DNA from: Enterovibrio gelatinilyticus
GTDB lineage: Bacteria; Pseudomonadota; Gammaproteobacteria; Enterobacterales; Vibrionaceae
Direction of reading: 5' to 3'
Length of the DNA: 64,000 nt
NCBI RefSeq assembly: GCF_028683095.1
Contig: NZ_JAJUBC010000022.1
Span: forward strand, 22,308 to 86,307
Part shown: positions 34,657-43,054 of the stretch, piece after piece
Layout of the letters: every line of letters begins with the position of its first letter
Numbering within the stretch: position 1 is the stretch's first letter
The notes under the pieces: model-generated
The model's input: only the letters and a program-made list of their open reading frames with translations
The model's database searches: none
Told to the model about the DNA's origin: nothing
Made by a program: the position numbers and the translations under genes

Positions 34657-35790
34657 ATGTATCAGTTAAATTTCGATCTAAACACGTTCCTCACGACTCA
34701 CTGGCATAAAAAGCCAACCATTATTCGCAACGGTTTCGTTGAGTTTGATGACCCTATCACGCCAGATGAATTGGCGGGATTGGCAATGGAGGAAGAAATC
34801 GATTCACGCTTCGTGACTAACCTTGATGGTAATTGGCAAGCCCAGCACGGTCCTTTTGAGCACTTCGACGACTTCCCAGACACTCACTCTCAGCTGATCA
34901 TCCAAGCAGCGAACCACTGGCACCCAGGGTTACGTGAGTTGGCTGAACCGTTCCGTGCGCTGCCAAACTGGTTGTTTGATGACGTTATGATTTGCCTATC
35001 AATGCCAAATGGCGGCGTAGGTCCGCACATCGACCAATACGATGTGTTCATCATTCAAGGTATGGGTAAACGTCGCTGGCGCGTGGGTGACAAGGGCGAA
35101 TACAAAGACGCTAACCACCACACAGGTTTGCGCCAAATCGAAGGCTTTGATCCGATCATTGATGAAGTACTAGAGCCTGGCGATATTCTGTATATCCCGC
35201 CAGGTTTCCCACACGAAGGGAACACTATCGATGTATCCATGAGTTACTCCATTGGTTATCGTTCTCCGAAGAAACTAGAGCTTCTAAGCGGCTTTGCGGA
35301 CTACGTGCTAACCAATGAGTTGGGTGATATTCACTACTACGATCCCAACCTACAAACTCGCAATGAACACGGCATGATCCCAACCGCTGAGTTTGATGCA
35401 TTGAACAATATGCTGATGAAGCTGTTGAACGACCCAAAAGCCAAGTCACGTTGGATGGGCGAGCAGTTGAGCCAGTCACGTCATGAACTCGACATCATGC
35501 CAGCAGAGCCACCGTGGGCTGCAGATGAGCTGTTCCAATTCATGGATGAGAACTTAGTACTCGAGAAAGTCTCTGGCCTAAAAGCGCTGTACCACGAAGA
35601 CGACTTATCAGTGATTTTCCTTAACGGCGAATCGATCGAGCTTCCAGAAGGTTGTGAGGCAGCAGCTCGTGTGCTTTGTGACCAAGAATCGTTCTCTGGC
35701 GAAGACCTAGGAGACATCGCTGCTAACCCAGCATTACTCGCTCTCCTACTCAGTCTGTGCAACCAAGGTTACTGGTATCCACAGGCCTAA
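34657..35790 (+). CDS. roxA: ribosomal protein L16 arginine hydroxylase (JmjC-like)
   Basis: RoxA (YcfD) is an Fe(II)/2-oxoglutarate oxygenase that hydroxylates an arginine of ribosomal protein L16. The start MYQLNFDLNTFLTTHW at 34657 gives 377 residues and aligns with E. coli YcfD (373); an upstream in-frame start would lie inside the repeat element. The cupin core has the iron ligands in GVGPHIDQYDVFIIQG (HxD) and in IPPGFPHEG (His). C-terminal dimerisation and winged-helix regions follow. The leader is unusual because the inverted-repeat element occupies the expected promoter position. Confidence 0.95.
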   Translation: MYQLNFDLNTFLTTHWHKKPTIIRNGFVEFDDPITPDELAGLAMEEEIDSRFVTNLDGNWQAQHGPFEHFDDFPDTHSQLIIQAANHWHPGLRELAEPFRALPNWLFDDVMICLSMPNGGVGPHIDQYDVFIIQGMGKRRWRVGDKGEYKDANHHTGLRQIEGFDPIIDEVLEPGDILYIPPGFPHEGNTIDVSMSYSIGYRSPKKLELLSGFADYVLTNELGDIHYYDPNLQTRNEHGMIPTAEFDALNNMLMKLLNDPKAKSRWMGEQLSQSRHELDIMPAEPPWAADELFQFMDENLVLEKVSGLKALYHEDDLSVIFLNGESIELPEGCEAAARVLCDQESFSGEDLGDIAANPALLALLLSLCNQGYWYPQA

Positions 35791-35819
35791 GCCTGAATGT
35801 CACACAGAAAAACCCTCAA

Positions 35820-35852
35820 GAAAAAGCCTTCCATGCGGAAGGCTTTTTTATT
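35820..35852. terminator. terminator after roxA, possibly bidirectional
   Basis: AAAAAGCCTTCC/GGAAGGCTTTTT around ATGC has T-runs on both strands. It lies 30 bases past roxA and about 50 beyond the oppF stop codon. Confidence 0.88.
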
Positions 35853-35900
35853 TTTGACAAAGTCTCTATGACTCGTTGAATGTCACCTTGGTATTCGTGT

Positions 35901-36896
35901 TTACAGGTGAACCTGCAAGCAAGACACCGCATGTGCATCCGAGCCTAGCAATGTTGGTCGTTTCTGTGCACATGTTTCCGTTGCTTGAGGGCAACGGGTA
36001 CGGAACACACAGCCCGACGGTGGGTTCATCGGTGATGGCAACTCGCCTTCCAACATTTGAATTTTCTTGTTCCGTTCTTTAATAGGGTCAGGAATGGGCA
36101 CCGCTGACATGAGTGCGCGAGTGTAAGGGTGCTGAGGGTCGCTAAACAACGACTTACCTTCAGCCAACTCAACGGCATTACCCAGATACATCACCAATAC
36201 GCGATCGGAAATATGCTTCACCACAGACAAATCATGCGCAATGAAAATCAGGCTCAAGCCCATTTCTTGCTGCAATTCTTTCAGCAAATTCACAACCTGC
36301 GCTTGAATCGACACATCAAGTGCAGACACCGGCTCATCACAAATCACCAACTTAGGTTTTAAGATAAGCGCGCGTGCAATACCAATACGCTGACACTGTC
36401 CGCCAGAGAACTCATGCGGATAACGGTTTATTACGTTAGGTAGCAAGCCCACACGCGTCATCATCGCTTGGACTTGCGCTTTCACTTCATCTTTAGAAAG
36501 CTCTGGGTAGAAAGTCTTTAACGGCTCAGCAATGATGTCACCGACCGTCATACGTGGGTTCAACGACGCCAGTGGATCTTGGAAAATCATTTGAATTTCT
36601 TTGCGCTTTTCACGCAAGTCATTCCCGCCGAGTTTAGTTAGGTCTTGCCCTAGCCAAACCACCTCACCCTCTGTCGCTTGTACCAAGCCAATCACAGCAC
36701 GAGCAAAAGTGGATTTACCACAACCGGACTCGCCCACAACGCCCAGAGTTTCGCCTTCATACAGTTTGATGTTCACGCCATCAACCGCTTTCAATACAGC
36801 AGGTTTTGCCCAAGGCAAAAGAGACTTTGACGCAATATTGAAGTGAACTTTAAGATCTTTAATATCAAGCAGAAGCTTTTTTTCTACAGCATTCAT
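35901..36896 (-). CDS. oppF: oligopeptide ABC transporter ATPase OppF
   Basis: This is an ATP-binding subunit of the oligopeptide importer. The start MNAVEKKLLLDIKDL at 36896 overlaps the oppD stop codon as TAATG and has GGAG upstream; it gives 331 residues. Walker A is GESGCGKST, the signature FSGGQCQRIGIARAL and Walker B LVICDEPVSALD. The C-terminal FRTRCPQATETCAQKRP is the Cys-containing OppF/DppF tail that binds a [4Fe-4S] cluster in relatives. It is the last gene of oppABCDF. Confidence 0.96.
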   Translation of the reverse strand: MNAVEKKLLLDIKDLKVHFNIASKSLLPWAKPAVLKAVDGVNIKLYEGETLGVVGESGCGKSTFARAVIGLVQATEGEVVWLGQDLTKLGGNDLREKRKEIQMIFQDPLASLNPRMTVGDIIAEPLKTFYPELSKDEVKAQVQAMMTRVGLLPNVINRYPHEFSGGQCQRIGIARALILKPKLVICDEPVSALDVSIQAQVVNLLKELQQEMGLSLIFIAHDLSVVKHISDRVLVMYLGNAVELAEGKSLFSDPQHPYTRALMSAVPIPDPIKERNKKIQMLEGELPSPMNPPSGCVFRTRCPQATETCAQKRPTLLGSDAHAVSCLQVHL

Positions 36897-37861
36897 TACC
36901 AAGCTCCTACATCAGAAAAACACGCACGGAGACGGCCATTTTCATAAGGCGTCAAGATCGGTGATTCAGTTTTACAGCGATCTGTCACACGGTGACAGCG
37001 ATCTTGGTAAGGACAACCTGGTGGCAGTTTCATTAGGTTTGGTGGGTTACCTGGGATGGTTGGCAATACATCGCCTTCAACATCCAAACGTGGAATCGCT
37101 TTGATGAGTCCTTCCGTGTAAGGGTGGCTAGGAGTGTAGAAGATTTCATCCACCTTGCCATATTCCATGGTACGCCCCGCATACATCACCAGCACTTTGT
37201 CACACGAACCTGCTACTACACCCAAATCGTGCGTAATCATGATAATCGAGGTGTCGAATTCTGATTTCAGTTCGTTGAGGAGATCCATGATTTGCGCTTG
37301 AACAGTCACATCCAATGCGGTGGTTGGTTCATCAGCAATCAATAGCTTTGGACGACACAGCAATGCCATAGCAATCATCACGCGTTGGCGCATACCGCCC
37401 GAAAACTCATGGGGATACATGGTAATTCGCTTTCGCGCTTCTGGAATTTTCACCGCTTCCAGCATACGCACCGATTCTTCAAACGCTTCTGCTTTACCCA
37501 TGCCTTTGTGCAGCATAAGTACTTCCATCAGTTGATGACTGACTTTCATGAATGGGTTTAGCGATGTCATCGGATCTTGGAAAATCATCGCAATCTGCTC
37601 TGCACGGATCTTATTCAGTTCCTTTTCCGGCAGATTAAGAATTTCATTTCCTTCAAATTTTGCGCTGCCTTTAATGGCACCGTTTTTCGCAAGCAGCCCC
37701 ATGATCGCAAACACTGTCTGGCTCTTACCTGATCCCGACTCACCCACAATGCCCAGCGTTTCGCCACGCTCCAGAGAAAAGTTCAGGTCATTAACTGCGG
37801 TAACATAACCATCTTGGGTTTTGAATTCTACGCGCAGGTCTTTCACATCTAATAGGCTCAT
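36896..37861 (-). CDS. oppD: oligopeptide ABC transporter ATPase OppD
   Basis: This is the second ATP-binding subunit of the importer, 321 residues. Walker A GESGSGKSQ, signature FSGGMRQRVMIAMAL and Walker B LLIADEPTTALD are intact. The C-terminal CPYQDRCHRVTDRCK region is the Cys-rich oligopeptide-transporter tail. It is translationally coupled to oppF by a TAATG overlap and follows oppC after 9 bases. Confidence 0.96.
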   Translation of the reverse strand: MSLLDVKDLRVEFKTQDGYVTAVNDLNFSLERGETLGIVGESGSGKSQTVFAIMGLLAKNGAIKGSAKFEGNEILNLPEKELNKIRAEQIAMIFQDPMTSLNPFMKVSHQLMEVLMLHKGMGKAEAFEESVRMLEAVKIPEARKRITMYPHEFSGGMRQRVMIAMALLCRPKLLIADEPTTALDVTVQAQIMDLLNELKSEFDTSIIMITHDLGVVAGSCDKVLVMYAGRTMEYGKVDEIFYTPSHPYTEGLIKAIPRLDVEGDVLPTIPGNPPNLMKLPPGCPYQDRCHRVTDRCKTESPILTPYENGRLRACFSDVGAW

Positions 37862-37870
37862 ACTTCCTCC

Positions 37871-38785
37871 TTATCGATCCTTAGGATCTAGCGCGTCACG
37901 AAGACCATCACCCACATAGTTGAAGCACAACAATGTGGTCACCATAAACATGGTTGGAAAAGCCAGTTGCCAAATCGCCAGTTCCATCGTTTGCGAACCT
38001 TCTTGCAACAACGCGCCCCAACTTGTCATTGGCTCTTGTACACCTAAGCCCAAAAAGCTGAGGAAGGATTCAATCAAAATCATACTTGGAATCAACAGCG
38101 TTGAATAAACGGCCACGATACCTAACACATTTGGAATGATATGACGGAGGATAATATTTCGCGTGCTCACACCGCAGACATGAGCGGCTTCAATAAACTC
38201 TTTGTTACGTAGGCTCAGCGTTTGTCCTCGGACAATTCGCGCCATGTCTAGCCAAGCAATCGCGCCGATAGCAACGAAGATAAGCACAATGTTTCGGCCA
38301 AAAAAGGTCACGAGTACAATCACCAAGAACATGAAAGGAATCGCGTTCAGGATCTCCAGAATACGCATCATGACACGGTCAGTACGGCCACCAATATAAC
38401 CAGAAGCTGCGCCATAAACAGTACCAATAAGGACTGCAACCAAGGCACCCATCAGGCCAACCATTAAGGAGATTTGGCCACCCACCAAGGTTCGGACATA
38501 AATGTCTCGGCCCAGTGCGTCGGTACCAAAGACATGGCCTTCTGCGCCCAATGATGGCGCCGCATGCATGGCATACCAATCGGTATCATCAAATGCATAG
38601 GTTGCAAAGAATGGCCCCACAATCACCCACAAGGTAATGCATAGCAAAATAGCCAAACTGGTCATTGCAGCTTTATTACGCATAAAACGAATACGCGCGT
38701 CTTGCCACAAGCTGCGACCTTCTACTTCAAGTTGTGCAGAAAAGTTGTCGATAGCTTCGTTATTTTCTTCTCTTTTTAACAGCAT
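37871..38785 (-). CDS. oppC: oligopeptide ABC transporter permease OppC
   Basis: This inner-membrane permease of 304 residues has about six membrane segments. A cytoplasmic N-terminal stretch, MLLKREENNEAIDNFS, precedes the first helix AAMTSLAILLCITLWVIVG. The EAA motif HVCGVSTRNIILRHIIPNVLG, near residues 207-227, contacts the ATPase. It ends GDGLRDALDPKDR, typical of OppC/DppC. The 10-base spacing from oppB indicates one operon. Confidence 0.96.
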   Translation of the reverse strand: MLLKREENNEAIDNFSAQLEVEGRSLWQDARIRFMRNKAAMTSLAILLCITLWVIVGPFFATYAFDDTDWYAMHAAPSLGAEGHVFGTDALGRDIYVRTLVGGQISLMVGLMGALVAVLIGTVYGAASGYIGGRTDRVMMRILEILNAIPFMFLVIVLVTFFGRNIVLIFVAIGAIAWLDMARIVRGQTLSLRNKEFIEAAHVCGVSTRNIILRHIIPNVLGIVAVYSTLLIPSMILIESFLSFLGLGVQEPMTSWGALLQEGSQTMELAIWQLAFPTMFMVTTLLCFNYVGDGLRDALDPKDR

Positions 38786-38795
38786 ATTTCAAACC

Positions 38796-39716
38796 TCAAT
38801 AACGAATCTTCGGATCTAGCCACGCCAGCAAAATATCCACAATGGCGTTAAAGATGATAAACAAAGTACCAATCAAAATGGTCACGCCCATCACCAGTGA
38901 ATAGTCACGGTTGAACGCAGCGTTAACAAATAACTTACCAATACCAGGAAGACCAAAAATGGTTTCGATGACGACAGAGCCCGTAATGATGCCGACAAAT
39001 GCAGGGCCCATGTATGACACCACTGGCAACATAGCTGGACGCAAAGCATGCTTGATAACGATATATCTCATGCTCAAGCCCTTGGCTTTTGCGGTACGGA
39101 TAAAGTTACTGTTCAAGGTTTCAATCATGCTGCCACGCGTAATACGAGCAAAGGTAGCGATATATAGAAACGACATGGCAAGGATGGGTAAGATCATGAA
39201 TTCAATGGCGCCGCCATTCCAACCACCCGCGGGTAGCCATCCAAGGCCGATTGAAAAGATGTAAATCAGCACTGGCGCAAGTACGAACGAAGGCAACACC
39301 ACACCGAACATGGACGTGGACATGATGAGATAGTCGACCCAGCTGTTTTGCCGCAAGGCCGCAATGGTGCCAATCGTCACACCGACAACAACAGTAAGAA
39401 TAAAGGCATAAAAACCCACTTTTGCGGAAACTGGCAAAGCAGAAGCCACCAATTCATTCACTGTATAGTCTTTATATTTGAATGAAGGGCCAAAATCGCC
39501 TTGCAGAATATTTCCCAAATACGTGGTGTATTGCTCAAACACGGGCTTATCAAGGCCGTATTTTGCGTTGATGTTTTCCATGACCTGCGGAGGCAGCGTC
39601 TTTTCAGAGGAGAAAGGGTTTCCTGGTGCAAAACGCATCAAGAAAAACGAAATCGTGATCAATACCAGCAAGGTTGGTATTGCTTCTAACGTACGAGTAA
39701 AAATCAATCTAAACAT
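38796..39716 (-). CDS. oppB: oligopeptide ABC transporter permease OppB
   Basis: This inner-membrane permease starts at MFRLIFTRTLEAIPTLLVL, giving 306 residues; an upstream start adds four. It has about six membrane segments. The EAA motif AKGLSMRYIVIKHALRPAML is near residues 212-231. It ends AWLDPKIRY, the usual OppB/DppB C-terminus. It lies 73 bases after oppA with a hairpin in between, which probably lowers or stabilises expression relative to oppA. Confidence 0.96.
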   Translation of the reverse strand: MFRLIFTRTLEAIPTLLVLITISFFLMRFAPGNPFSSEKTLPPQVMENINAKYGLDKPVFEQYTTYLGNILQGDFGPSFKYKDYTVNELVASALPVSAKVGFYAFILTVVVGVTIGTIAALRQNSWVDYLIMSTSMFGVVLPSFVLAPVLIYIFSIGLGWLPAGGWNGGAIEFMILPILAMSFLYIATFARITRGSMIETLNSNFIRTAKAKGLSMRYIVIKHALRPAMLPVVSYMGPAFVGIITGSVVIETIFGLPGIGKLFVNAAFNRDYSLVMGVTILIGTLFIIFNAIVDILLAWLDPKIRY

Positions 39717-39743
39717 AAAGCATCCCACATATGCTCAAAAACA

Positions 39744-39775
39744 CATGCGCCTGTGGAAACCTCCACAGACGCATG
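39744..39775 (-). terminator. intercistronic hairpin between oppA and oppB
   Basis: CATGCGCCTGTGGA and TCCACAGACGCATG form a 14-bp stem with one mismatch around a 4-base loop. No T-tract follows. In opp-type operons such hairpins protect the abundant oppA transcript or attenuate readthrough; that role here is inferred. Confidence 0.65.
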
Positions 39776-39789
39776 GAACGACCCTGTTA

Positions 39790-41430
39790 TTATTCTGCGA
39801 TAATGAACATATCTTTGGTGTAGATATTGTCTTGAGGGTTCTTGTCTGGGTAGCCACCTACATTTGTTGCAACCAAGCGCGGCTGAACGTATTGGAAAAT
39901 AGGAGCGATTGGCATGTCTTTCGCCAATTGAGCTTCAGCGATTGCGTAATAACCATTACGCTCAGCTTCCGTTTTAGCGACTTTGACAGCATCGTTCATG
40001 GCTTTATCAAAAATAGCACTCGAGTACTTCTGATCATTCGAGCCGTTATCAGTTTTTGCTATCGCTAGGAAAGATGACGCCTCGTTGTAGTCAGCACACC
40101 AGCCTGCACGACGGACATCAAAGTTGCCTTGCTTACTGTTGTCTAAGTACGTTTTCCACTCTTGGTTTTCCAAGGTCACGTTCACAAATTTACCCAGAGA
40201 CTTTTTCCACATGGACTGAATCGCAACAGCCGTTTTCTTGTGGTTTTCGCTGGTGTTGTAAAGCAGGGTAAAATCAAGTGGGTTACCCTTTCCAAAACCA
40301 GCTTCTGTCAAAAGCTCTTTCGCTTTTTCAACACGTTGCTTCTGGGTCATACCAGCATATTCTGGTGCATCCGGTGTGAAACCAGTAATACCACTGTGAG
40401 TCAGTGCATATGCAGGCGTTTGACCTTGACCCCAAATTGCATTGGAAACGATATCGCGATCGATTGAGTAAGAGAGAGCTTTACGAACGCGTGCATCATC
40501 AAACGGCGCTTTTTGGGTATTAAAGCCGTAGTAATAAGTACATAGGTTTGGCGAAACAACCACATTTTGCGGATATTCTTTCTTCAAGCGACGGAACTGC
40601 TCATTCGGCACTTCATAAGTAATGTTGATTTCACCAGAAAGAAAACGGTTCATTTCAGCATTTTGGTTTTCGATTGGCAGGAAGGTAACTTTATCGATAG
40701 CCGTGTCTTTGTTGTCCCAGTAATTTTCGTTACGCGACAAGACAATTTTTTCGTTAACAACCCAGTCAGTTAGCTGATAAGCACCGTTACTGACAAAGTT
40801 TTCAGGTTTAGTCCACGCATCACCAAATTTTTCTGCCGTTGCTTTGTGCACAGGATACATGGTGGTGTGCGCCATCATCTTCACGAAATAAGGAAGAGGC
40901 ACTTCAGTTTCAACAACGAGCGTTTCGGCATCGACCGCTTTAACACCTAGTTCTTCAACTGGCTTTTTCGCAGCAATAATATCTTTCGCACCCTTCATCT
41001 GGGTTTTTTCGATATACCACGCGTAAGGCGATGCTGTATTTGGATCTACCGCGCGCTTAAAACTGTATTCGAAGTCATAAGCGGTGACAGGGTCGCCATT
41101 TGACCACTTTGCATCTTTACGGATTTTAAATGTGAAGGTCTGGTTGTCATCCGTTGACCAAGATTCTGCAACACCGGGGATGGTATTGCCGACAGCATCT
41201 TGAATAACTAGACCTTCCATCAAATCACGCAGAACGTGAGCTTCTGGCACGCCTTCTACTTTGTGCGGGTCAAGCGAAGCAACTTCAGTACCGTTACCGC
41301 GAACCATTTCCTGCACTGGAGCGAGTTTTACGCCAGCAGGAACTTCGACAGCTGTTGCAGTGAAAGAGGTAGCGGAAACCGCTAGACCAGCGCCCAGTAA
41401 TAGCGCCTGAGTGATTTTGTTCTTATACAT
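39790..41430 (-). CDS. oppA: periplasmic oligopeptide-binding protein OppA
   Basis: This extracytoplasmic solute-binding protein (family 5) hands peptides to OppBC. It has 546 residues. The signal peptide MYKNKITQALLLGAGLAVSA and following residues end near residue 27 (TATA-VEVP). Family signatures are ASLDPHKVEGVPEAHVLRDL at about residues 52-71 and the downstream KFRKDAKWSNGDPVTAYDF-like region (FKIRKDAKWSNG). It is the first and probably most expressed gene of oppABCDF. A second paralogous binding protein cannot be excluded elsewhere in the genome. Confidence 0.95.
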   Translation of the reverse strand: MYKNKITQALLLGAGLAVSATSFTATAVEVPAGVKLAPVQEMVRGNGTEVASLDPHKVEGVPEAHVLRDLMEGLVIQDAVGNTIPGVAESWSTDDNQTFTFKIRKDAKWSNGDPVTAYDFEYSFKRAVDPNTASPYAWYIEKTQMKGAKDIIAAKKPVEELGVKAVDAETLVVETEVPLPYFVKMMAHTTMYPVHKATAEKFGDAWTKPENFVSNGAYQLTDWVVNEKIVLSRNENYWDNKDTAIDKVTFLPIENQNAEMNRFLSGEINITYEVPNEQFRRLKKEYPQNVVVSPNLCTYYYGFNTQKAPFDDARVRKALSYSIDRDIVSNAIWGQGQTPAYALTHSGITGFTPDAPEYAGMTQKQRVEKAKELLTEAGFGKGNPLDFTLLYNTSENHKKTAVAIQSMWKKSLGKFVNVTLENQEWKTYLDNSKQGNFDVRRAGWCADYNEASSFLAIAKTDNGSNDQKYSSAIFDKAMNDAVKVAKTEAERNGYYAIAEAQLAKDMPIAPIFQYVQPRLVATNVGGYPDKNPQDNIYTKDMFIIAE

Positions 41431-41988
41431 GCAGATACTCCAATTTATCCTTTGCTTGCATCCATGACACTCTCCGACACGCTTAAATCGAGATGAAAAC
41501 TAAGTCTCATTTCATCGAATCAATTCAGTAGGGGTGGAGAATTGCTTGGAACATTACCAAGCATCAAAGTAATTTGCCACAAAATCGACAAAAAAAGTCA
41601 CATAAAACCAACATGGAGAGAAAAAGCAGCAGATATGACCATATGCATGAGCGTGATTGAACAGATACTTCACTGTTGAGGCATATGAAAGTATAAAATT
41701 GCAGAAAATACCCAAAAAGAACAATTTTTAAGCAGAATAATTCGATGTTATCGGTAAATATCCCGATATATATCCACATTTAGTAACAAATAAAAGATTA
41801 AAACCTGAATCATTTCTCACAAAATTTGCATAAATAACCACTCAATTATAGTGGGTTCTTCATTGTTTCTACCTTGATCTCAGGCAATGATGTGCCTACA
41901 TTGATTATATTTTTTATCCATATTTTCAAATGGTTCGGTGTTCGTCGTATGATAAATTGATCAATTAGACAGGACTGACTTTCAGATA
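41431..41988. other. AT-rich upstream region of the opp operon
   Basis: No credible gene was found. The region must hold the opp promoter and leader. A small stem AACCACT/AGTGGGTT near 41836-41857 has no T-tract. A 71-codon leftward frame at 41564-41779 lacks a ribosome site and is discussed under rejected items. Confidence 0.45.
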
Positions 41989-42021
41989 ATAAAAAAGCCA
42001 GCAGGGTTAGCTACTGGCTCC
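41989..42021 (-). terminator. terminator after the 52-residue small gene
   Basis: Read leftward, AGCCAG/CTGGCT with a 12-base inner loop is followed by TTTTTTATTAT. It lies about 55 bases past the small gene's stop codon. Confidence 0.75.
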
Positions 42022-42072
42022 ATTTAGACGATTTATGTGTATTGTTTACTTAAAAGTCTCTGTGAAAAATCG

Positions 42073-42231
42073 CTACTTCTGCTCGTTATCAAGCTTAAGA
42101 GGAGTTTCATCGTTACCCTTCGCTGTCTTTCCTTCAACGAGGGAATCATCTTTCGTCTTTTGTGCGTCTTCTGGCATGATGTCGTGTAACATTTGCTGGA
42201 TCTTTTTGTTACTAATACGCTTATGTCCCAT
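42073..42231 (-). CDS. small basic/acidic hydrophilic protein, 52 residues
   Basis: No family was recognised. The leftward frame starts at an ATG at 42231 preceded by a near-perfect ribosome site, AGGAGG, with 6-base spacing (AGGAGGATTACA-ATG). The product begins MGHKRISNKKIQQMLHDIMP and ends PLKLDNEQK. It is highly charged, with no membrane segment and no cysteine. An own terminator lies downstream and an intergenic region upstream, so it is a separate transcription unit. The strong ribosome site and terminator make a real gene likely. Confidence 0.7.
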   Translation of the reverse strand: MGHKRISNKKIQQMLHDIMPEDAQKTKDDSLVEGKTAKGNDETPLKLDNEQK

Positions 42232-42617
42232 TGTAATCCTCCTGATTGATGGTTACCGCTCAGGCACAAATACTGCGTGTGCATTTTTCTAACATTAAAA
42301 GTGTAGCAAAGCATAACTGCATACCAGACGCAGTTTTGACACAATGAGAACTTCGGCACCTCCAATTGCTCTTTCCTCAACAAAACAAGCAATTAAAATC
42401 ACTTTGTCGTTTTAATAACCAATTGGAATAAAAAAAATCCTGTTTAGAATTTATTCAAAAAAGTTCCCGCTGTGACTCATATTCAATTGTTAAAGTCTTA
42501 ATTATTGCGCACTATGTCTCTGTACCGATGTAACGATTCGTTGTTTTTCGGCATTGAGGTGCAGCAGCAACAAACATAATGACTTTTAACAAACAATAGA
42601 AAAGAGACGATCAAAAA
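42232..42617. other. intergenic region between two divergent small genes
   Basis: AT-rich and non-coding by inspection. It would hold the promoters of both small genes. A TTGTTA with CACTAT 17 bases later (around 42487-42515) is a weak candidate promoter for the rightward one. Confidence 0.35.
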
Positions 42618-42731
42618 ATGAGACCCGCTGGCTCACAATCTAGACCTCTGTGCTCTCGTGTTCGACATGGCTTTATTCCTGTTGGGAAACAAAAACCAGC
42701 AAACGATGAAAAAGCAAAAGGCAACCGTTGA
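42618..42731 (+). CDS. candidate 37-residue basic peptide or small RNA gene
   Basis: The rightward frame from ATG 42618 begins MRPAGSQSRPLCSRVRHGF and ends EKAKGNR. It is very basic, with nine Arg or Lys in 37. The ribosome site is weak (AAAAGAGACGA). A perfect 12-bp terminator follows at 42753, so a short transcript of about 250 bases clearly ends here. Whether it works as an mRNA or as a regulatory RNA cannot be decided from the sequence. No family was recognised. Confidence 0.45.
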   Translation: MRPAGSQSRPLCSRVRHGFIPVGKQKPANDEKAKGNR

Positions 42732-42752
42732 AACGCAGTTTATCGCTTGAAT

Positions 42753-42786
42753 AAATAGCTTCTCTCTTGAGAAGCTATTTTTTTGC
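42753..42786 (+). terminator. strong Rho-independent terminator
   Basis: AAATAGCTTCTC/GAGAAGCTATTT with a TCTT loop, a perfect 12-bp stem, is followed by TTTTTTT. It ends the 42618 transcript 20 bases past its stop codon, well before chiA. Confidence 0.93.
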
Positions 42787-43054
42787 CTCATTTTTCTCGA
42801 TCAATCCTAATGATCGACATATCACTTAATTCAATATAAATAAAAAGCACTCATTTCTGTGACTTGCTGTAGAAAAAATAACCGCAATGTAACGGAGATG
42901 TTGCTCAAATTTCTTTCATCCCTCTAAAACATTTCTTCTTAATTTTGCCTTACTTAGCTTTAACAACAACTATCTAATCAGGGTTAACGAAGATTAGCCC
43001 ACATTCATGCGCTGAATAGTTAATTCTCGCAATAAATTTTCAAGGTATATTAAG
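42787..43054. other. upstream region of chiA
   Basis: Non-coding. It carries the chiA promoter and leader; AAGG eleven bases before the ATG is a modest ribosome site. No recognisable regulator site was identified by eye. Confidence 0.4.

Noticed and set aside
41564..41779. Leftward 71-codon frame rich in Leu, Phe and Cys upstream of opp
   Set aside because: No ribosome site, start near a low-complexity AT-rich stretch, and composition typical of translated AT-rich non-coding DNA.
42033..42392. Leftward 119-codon frame overlapping the 52-residue small gene
   Set aside because: It is in another frame than the small gene that has the AGGAGG site, and its start has no ribosome site.
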